From the NCBI GenBank assembly GCA_945897915.1, contig CAMDGB010000007.1, positions 19,117 through 83,116 on the forward strand: a DNA stretch of 64,000 bases. The letters are read 5' to 3'. The DNA is from Chryseobacterium gleum. GTDB lineage: Bacteria; Bacteroidota; Bacteroidia; Flavobacteriales; Flavobacteriaceae. The notes under the pieces are model-generated. The model was not told where the DNA came from. It did no database searches and saw only the letters and a list, made by a program, of their open reading frames with translations. Shown here in pieces: positions 58,684 through 64,000 of this stretch (its first letter is position 1; every line of letters begins with the position of its first letter). Position numbers and translations under genes: made by a program.

Positions 58684-60042
58684 CTAGCGATTAATAATTT
58701 CTAAAATAGCTTTATTATTAAACGACTTCAACATTACTTTTCCTTCCTTATTAACCAAAAAATAACAAGGATTTGAATAGGCATTTAATGTTTGTTGGTA
58801 TGCTCTATTAGGGTCTAAAGATTTTAAATTAATTGCGGCGGTATCAAGTTGGTTTTTTTCAATAAACGGCAACCATTTGTCCTCCTCTTTATCATTTAGG
58901 ATGGCTACCCATGCTGTTTTTTTATTTGGGTATTTTTCCTTAATATTTACCATAAACTTTTTTATTTCTGGCATTTTATCTATGCAATGTTGGCATGTTG
59001 GGCTAAAAAAAGTGATTAATGTGAATTCGTTTTGCGAGTAAATCTCTTGAATTGTCACTAAAGTACTGTCTTTCTTAGCAAAAGTTAATTCTGGGAAAAC
59101 ACTGTTTAAAGGTACTTTTTTATTTGTATCGTATTCATTGGTGAACTTATTCATATCGGTATCTGAAAACGATTTACAGGTATTGTCTTTAATGTAATTT
59201 TCATACAAATGGTTGTATGCTATTTCCAAATTCGTGCTCTCAAAAAAAGCTAAATTTGCCGAGATGTACTTTGTAAAAATGGAATAATTTTGTGTTTTAC
59301 AATCCAGACCTTTCAATAATTTATCGATGTGTTTAATGTAATTCTCATTGGTTAAAGGTAAAATAGTCACCAATTTGTACAATAATTTATTGATATTTGG
59401 CAAAAACGCCAATCTTTTATCATTTGAACTTACAGTATCAAAAAACGAATCATAGGCTACTTGCTGTTCATTTGCGTCTGTAATTTTTGGTGATTGCGTT
59501 TTATTTTCTGCCCAAAAGTAAATGTATAACATTGTGTTTTGATATTTTTTCTGAAGTTGATTTCTACTTTCCGTTTGTTCTGGTTTTGAAAGCAGGTTGG
59601 TTTTTCTTTGATAATCTAAGAAATCTTTGTTTAGTGCGTTTGATAAAATTTCCCAATTTTGAATGTTATTTCCAGATGCTTTTAACTGAAGAGAATTGCC
59701 ATTATCAATAGCTAATTCAATAAAATTCGGATTCGATTTTAGCGCTAATTTATAAATAGCCCCAACAATTTTTTTAGGTTCTTTAAAAACCACTTTTTGA
59801 ATATTGTTTGTGATTTTTACACTATCTACAACATAGTTTTTTTTATTTGTCCCAAAAACAAATGAAAGTTGCACCGTTTCATTTACTAAATTTTGGGTTT
59901 GAATACTTATTTCATAGCCTTGTTTGGCTATTGGTTTTATATTGGTTTTCTTTTGAGAATAGCTATTTCCATAATAACATAAAATTACTAATATAAAAAG
60001 TAAATTATATATTTTAAACTTGTTATTCTTTATTTTCATCAA
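58684..60042 (-). CDS. Thioredoxin-like/TlpA family protein
   Basis: Signal peptide; C-terminal FTLITFFSPTCQHCIDKMPEIKKFM (CxxC). Confidence 0.87.
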   Translation of the reverse strand: MMKIKNNKFKIYNLLFILVILCYYGNSYSQKKTNIKPIAKQGYEISIQTQNLVNETVQLSFVFGTNKKNYVVDSVKITNNIQKVVFKEPKKIVGAIYKLALKSNPNFIELAIDNGNSLQLKASGNNIQNWEILSNALNKDFLDYQRKTNLLSKPEQTESRNQLQKKYQNTMLYIYFWAENKTQSPKITDANEQQVAYDSFFDTVSSNDKRLAFLPNINKLLYKLVTILPLTNENYIKHIDKLLKGLDCKTQNYSIFTKYISANLAFFESTNLEIAYNHLYENYIKDNTCKSFSDTDMNKFTNEYDTNKKVPLNSVFPELTFAKKDSTLVTIQEIYSQNEFTLITFFSPTCQHCIDKMPEIKKFMVNIKEKYPNKKTAWVAILNDKEEDKWLPFIEKNQLDTAAINLKSLDPNRAYQQTLNAYSNPCYFLVNKEGKVMLKSFNNKAILEIINR

Positions 60043-60232
60043 TTACTTTTTTAAGGATTGCGTCTACATTAGGATAACATTTTTTTAATAAATTAAGCGT
60101 ATTTATATGAGGTCGCTTCTTTTTCATTTTGAGAAGCTGTAAATAAAATTTTACAATATCTTGCTCATTATATGCTATTTCAGAAATACTCTTTTTACTA
60201 ATTATTTTGAAAATGTTATTTAAGTTATTCAT
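60023..60232 (-). CDS. Small hypothetical protein overlapping the thioredoxin-like gene
   Basis: 69 aa ORF, same strand, 20-nt overlap with next gene, between it and the OmpA gene. Confidence 0.55.
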   Translation of the reverse strand: MNNLNNIFKIISKKSISEIAYNEQDIVKFYLQLLKMKKKRPHINTLNLLKKCYPNVDAILKKVIDENKE

Positions 60233-60246
60233 ATTTTCTAAAAAAA

Positions 60247-62163
60247 TTAATCTATAATAATAAACTCTGATCTTCTATTCTCTTGATGTTGCGCTTCCGT
60301 ACAACTAATTCCATCAACACATTCGTTTATTAATTTTGATTCTCCATAACCTGACGCTTTTAATCGCTCTGGTGCAATGCATTGATTAATTAACCAATCT
60401 CTGGTAGACTCCGCTCTTTTTTGAGATAATTTTTGATTGTATTCCGATGCATATTGACTATCCGTATGCGAACGAACATCTATATTCATTTGAGGATACT
60501 CTTTCATAATATCTGCAATTTTTTGCAATTCTAGTGCCGCATCATTACGAATCAAATACTTATTTAAATCAAAATAAATAATTCGAATACCAAGTATTTT
60601 TGCCAAATCAACTTCAGACAATTCTAACACTTTTTTCTTTAATTTAAATTCAAGATTGGTGTTTTTTTCTTTAAAAGCAATTGGCCCTTCATAGGTTTCA
60701 TAATCAGGGTGCGTGATGGTTACGAAGTAGTTTTTTTGTTGTTCTAAATCGGGGACTTCAAATTTTCCGTCTTTTGAAAGTAATTTTGCCATTTGTTTTT
60801 TGTTTCCGTCTAAAAGTACCACTATAGCTTCAACAGGTTGGTTAGTCGCTTCCTCTTGAACGATAGCGTTAATTTTAAATATTTTAGGAATTTCTAATTC
60901 TTTGAAGCGATAAATATCGTCCTTCCCTTTATTGTCTTCAGGTCGATTAGAAGTAAAAAAACCATCTTGAATTTGGTCTTTATAAATCAATCCAAAATCA
61001 TCAAAAGAAGAATTTATTGGTTGTCCGAAAGTTTTAATTTCTTTATGTTCACTATCTAAATGAACATAATACATATCTAACCCTCCAAGTCCAGCTCTGG
61101 CATCAGAAGCAAAGATAAGCACATTATCTTGAGTGATAAATGGAAATGTTTCTCTTCCTTCGGTGTTGATGTTGTCTCCCAAATTTTTAAGTTCACCAAA
61201 AGTATCATTTTCCAATATAGCAATTTTGTAAATATCCGACATCCCTTTACTCCCTGGTCTGTTTGAAGAAAAATACAATTCTTTTTCATTTGGAGAAAGT
61301 GCTGGGTGTGCGCAACTAAAATTATCACTATTAAAAGGTAATTCTATTACATTGGTCCATTTATTTCCGTCATAAGTAGCTTTATAAATTTTAAGTAAAA
61401 CCGTGTTTAACGTATCGGTTTTTGCTTTTGTTTTTAACTGATTATTTCGAGTGAAATACATCGTTTTGCCATCTATGGTAAACACCGCTGATGACTCGTT
61501 GTAAAATTTGTTAATTCTAGCATTAAACCCTTTTGGAGCGCTTATAACGCTGTCATTATCAAAATCTACTAAATATAAATTTGTGTAGGATTCATTGGTC
61601 CAAGTATGTTTGCTTGCCAATGATTTTGTAGTTGATTTTGTAGAACTAAACACCACTGATTTTTCTCCATAAAAAGCAGGTGAAAAATCAAAATAGGGTG
61701 AATTTATTCCTGCGTTTTTTACTTTCGCTGTGCTGGTTGCTATGGTGTTTTTTGATAAATATTCTTTATTTGAATTATACACTTTTACACGAGCGTCGTT
61801 TGGATATTTTACTCCCATTTTTTGCATGAAAGCGTCTGCTTTTGAGTAATCCCCTTGCGTTTTTAATGCATTTACATATTTATTATACGTATTTGCCGAA
61901 AGATCATCTGTTACTGTAAATAAAGAATCGTACCAAATTTTTGCTGGAGCAAAATCAGCTTTATAATAATACGCATTCGCTAAGTTTTCAAATAATTCTT
62001 TCGATTTATAGCCGTCTTTTGCTAATTCTTCATACAATTTAATGGCTTTTGGATAGGCCAATTCATTATACTTTTTTTGAGCAAGATTCAACTTGCTGTC
62101 TTGAGCTACTAGAAACTGAGTACTCATTAGTACTACTAGTAAGTATATTAATTGCTTTTTCAT
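60247..62163 (-). CDS. OmpA family protein with WD40-like/PD40 repeats
   Basis: HPALSPNEKELYFSSNRPGSKGMSDIY; OmpA C-domain IIYFDLNKYLIRNDAALELQKIADIMKEYPQMNIDVRSHTDSQ. Confidence 0.94.
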   Translation of the reverse strand: MKKQLIYLLVVLMSTQFLVAQDSKLNLAQKKYNELAYPKAIKLYEELAKDGYKSKELFENLANAYYYKADFAPAKIWYDSLFTVTDDLSANTYNKYVNALKTQGDYSKADAFMQKMGVKYPNDARVKVYNSNKEYLSKNTIATSTAKVKNAGINSPYFDFSPAFYGEKSVVFSSTKSTTKSLASKHTWTNESYTNLYLVDFDNDSVISAPKGFNARINKFYNESSAVFTIDGKTMYFTRNNQLKTKAKTDTLNTVLLKIYKATYDGNKWTNVIELPFNSDNFSCAHPALSPNEKELYFSSNRPGSKGMSDIYKIAILENDTFGELKNLGDNINTEGRETFPFITQDNVLIFASDARAGLGGLDMYYVHLDSEHKEIKTFGQPINSSFDDFGLIYKDQIQDGFFTSNRPEDNKGKDDIYRFKELEIPKIFKINAIVQEEATNQPVEAIVVLLDGNKKQMAKLLSKDGKFEVPDLEQQKNYFVTITHPDYETYEGPIAFKEKNTNLEFKLKKKVLELSEVDLAKILGIRIIYFDLNKYLIRNDAALELQKIADIMKEYPQMNIDVRSHTDSQYASEYNQKLSQKRAESTRDWLINQCIAPERLKASGYGESKLINECVDGISCTEAQHQENRRSEFIIID

Positions 62164-62173
62164 AGTTTATTTT

Positions 62174-63142
62174 TTAGAAAAATCTTGGTGATGCTACTTG
62201 TTTCTTTCTGCTAAATTCATATCTCAAAAATAATTCGTGAGAACCCGAATTGTAATTGGCTAATTTGGTGACTTCTGCATCGTATCCGTACCCAATAAAC
62301 CAGTTGTCATTAACTTGAAATCCCGCTAAGGCACTCATAGCAGCATCCCATCTATAAGCCGCTCCTAAAGTAAATTTTTCTTGAAATAAGAAATTTGCTG
62401 AAAGGTCCAATTGTAAAGGTGCGCCTTGTACAATTTTAGCTAAAAATGCTGGTTTAAATTGAATATCTGGGTTTATGTCTAATACTTTTCCCCCAATAAT
62501 ATGGTAGTGCATACGCTCATAAGGCACCGAAGTAGCACTATAAGTGACTTGTGATTTATCAAAATGTTGCGTTTCTAACATATTTGGAATAGAGATTCCT
62601 AAGTACGTGGTTTCAGAATACCAATATGCACCCGCTCCAAAGTTTGGAGAAAAACGATTGTCTATATTATACTGTGCCAACGCATCTCCTTGATTATAAA
62701 TGTGTAATTTCGAAAAATCTACATTTAATAAATGCGCTGTAGCGCGAAGACCAAATGCCAATTTATAGGTGTCCGATGTATTAATAGTATAGGAGAAGTC
62801 CGCTGAAATTGTACTCTCGTCTGACGGCCCGATTACATCATTCATAAAACTTAATCCTACTCCAACATTTGATTCCCTAAATGGAGAATGAATGGCAAAT
62901 GTATTTGTAGTTGGCGCGCCATCTAATCCTACCCATTGGGTTCTGTGTAAGCCAAAAACACTAAGATTCCCTCTTGATCCTGCATAGGCCGGATTGATAT
63001 TCATAGTGTTATACATATAATTAGTATATTGAGCATCTTGCTGTGCATACAGCGTTGCAATTGCAAAAAAACTAAAAATAATACTTCCTAAAACTTTTTT
63101 CATAGTATTGCTTTTTTTAAAGGGGGTGAAGTGAATTTTCAC
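62174..63142 (-). CDS. PorP/SprF family type IX secretion system membrane protein
   Basis: QQDAQYTNYMYNTMNINPAYAGSRGNLSVFGLHRTQWVGLDGAP. Confidence 0.96.
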   Translation of the reverse strand: MKIHFTPFKKSNTMKKVLGSIIFSFFAIATLYAQQDAQYTNYMYNTMNINPAYAGSRGNLSVFGLHRTQWVGLDGAPTTNTFAIHSPFRESNVGVGLSFMNDVIGPSDESTISADFSYTINTSDTYKLAFGLRATAHLLNVDFSKLHIYNQGDALAQYNIDNRFSPNFGAGAYWYSETTYLGISIPNMLETQHFDKSQVTYSATSVPYERMHYHIIGGKVLDINPDIQFKPAFLAKIVQGAPLQLDLSANFLFQEKFTLGAAYRWDAAMSALAGFQVNDNWFIGYGYDAEVTKLANYNSGSHELFLRYEFSRKKQVASPRFF

Positions 63143-63154
63143 CCCTTTATTTTT

Positions 63155-64000
63155 TTATTTGTTTAGATATAAATATCCTACTCGTTGTTTCCATTCACCA
63201 GTAGCGTTTTTGTATTTCAAGACATACCAATACGTTCCTACAGGTAATTCTGAAACTTGGCTTACTGTAACTCTACCTTCAGAAATTCCTCGGAAGAATT
63301 TATTGCCTTGTCCATAACCTTCAACATCAAATACTTTTACGCCCCAACGGTTGTAAATTTCTAACTCGTTTTCTGGATATCTTTCAATGTTACGAATCAC
63401 AAATACATCATTATCACCATCTCCATTTGGCGTTACCAAGTTGAAGATTTCTAAGTCATCATCAGAAGGTGTGTGATTATTTACCTCTAAATAATCTGGA
63501 ATTCCATTTCCGTTTGGATCGAATGGCTCGTTTGGATTTGGTCCAATTTCTTCACCGTTTGATAATCCATCTCCATCACAATCTCCTTCTAAAAATTCTT
63601 GACTTAATGGTAACGTAGAATTTGCCATTATTGCATCACAGCCATCAGCTGGATCTGTTCCGTCAATAATTTCTTGACCATTAGTAACTCCGTCGCCGTC
63701 ACAATCTGCATTATTCCAGCTTGCTGCTTGTGGAAGTGTAATACTTGAAGCTTCAAAATCACAAGGGTCGTTTGGATCAGTACCATCTAGAATTTCTTGT
63801 GCATCCGTAACTCCGTCTCCATCTGAATCTGTGTCTAAATAATTAGGGATACCGTCTCCATCTGTATCATCGTTTCTTGGGTCGCCATCGTTATCTACAT
63901 CCTCATCAATAGTGTCTATTCCATCACCGTCATCATCTACATCATATGGATCAACCGCTCCATCATTGTCTGTGTCTCCTGGCGTTTCACCACCGTTTGA
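63155..64000 (-). CDS. Large secreted protein with thrombospondin type-3-like Ca-binding repeats and gliding-motility-associated C-terminal (T9SS type B) domain; 5' end outside window
   Basis: Frame stays open upstream of ORF-track Met at 63628 to window edge; DGDGIPNYLDTDSDGDGVTD repeats; LVTPNGDGDNDVFVIRNIERYPENELEIYNRWG...GTYWYVLKYK. Confidence 0.95.
   Translation of the reverse strand, partial: SNGGETPGDTDNDGAVDPYDVDDDGDGIDTIDEDVDNDGDPRNDDTDGDGIPNYLDTDSDGDGVTDAQEILDGTDPNDPCDFEASSITLPQAASWNNADCDGDGVTNGQEIIDGTDPADGCDAIMANSTLPLSQEFLEGDCDGDGLSNGEEIGPNPNEPFDPNGNGIPDYLEVNNHTPSDDDLEIFNLVTPNGDGDNDVFVIRNIERYPENELEIYNRWGVKVFDVEGYGQGNKFFRGISEGRVTVSQVSELPVGTYWYVLKYKNATGEWKQRVGYLYLNK

Overview
This AT-rich window has the promoter style (TAnnTTTG -7 elements) and gene content of a Flavobacteriaceae/Bacteroidota chromosome. 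From left to right it contains: (1) a TetR-linked RND efflux operon; (2) polyprenyl synthetase, a PhoD-like phosphatase and sucA-sucB; (3) a large divergent starch/maltodextrin (sus-type) utilisation locus with GH13, GH97, GH65, beta-phosphoglucomutase, an MFS transporter, a LacI regulator, SusC, SusD, SusE/F and a T9SS-sorted GH13; (4) housekeeping genes (acyl-CoA dehydrogenase, trmN6-like, rimM, rpsP with a long repetitive acidic tail, M20 peptidase, tRNA-Leu(UAG)); (5) a nearly complete heme locus, hemACDEFB, divergent from araC-hemH-hemJ; (6) a histidine kinase, enoyl-CoA hydratase, rplY, prs and tRNA-Leu(CAA); (7) a probable integrative element, about 54.8-58.6 kb, whose large serine recombinase ORF runs through the tRNA-Leu terminator and into the tRNA gene, with a MerR-like protein, a Zn-finger protein and a membrane protein nearby; (8) a T9SS/gliding-associated operon. 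The least explained part is the tRNA-Leu serine-recombinase module. Secondary leads are candidate operators in the TetR, LacI/sus and heme regulatory regions, and a set of short intergenic repeats located mostly in operon gaps. All family calls come from reading the sequence; no database search was run.
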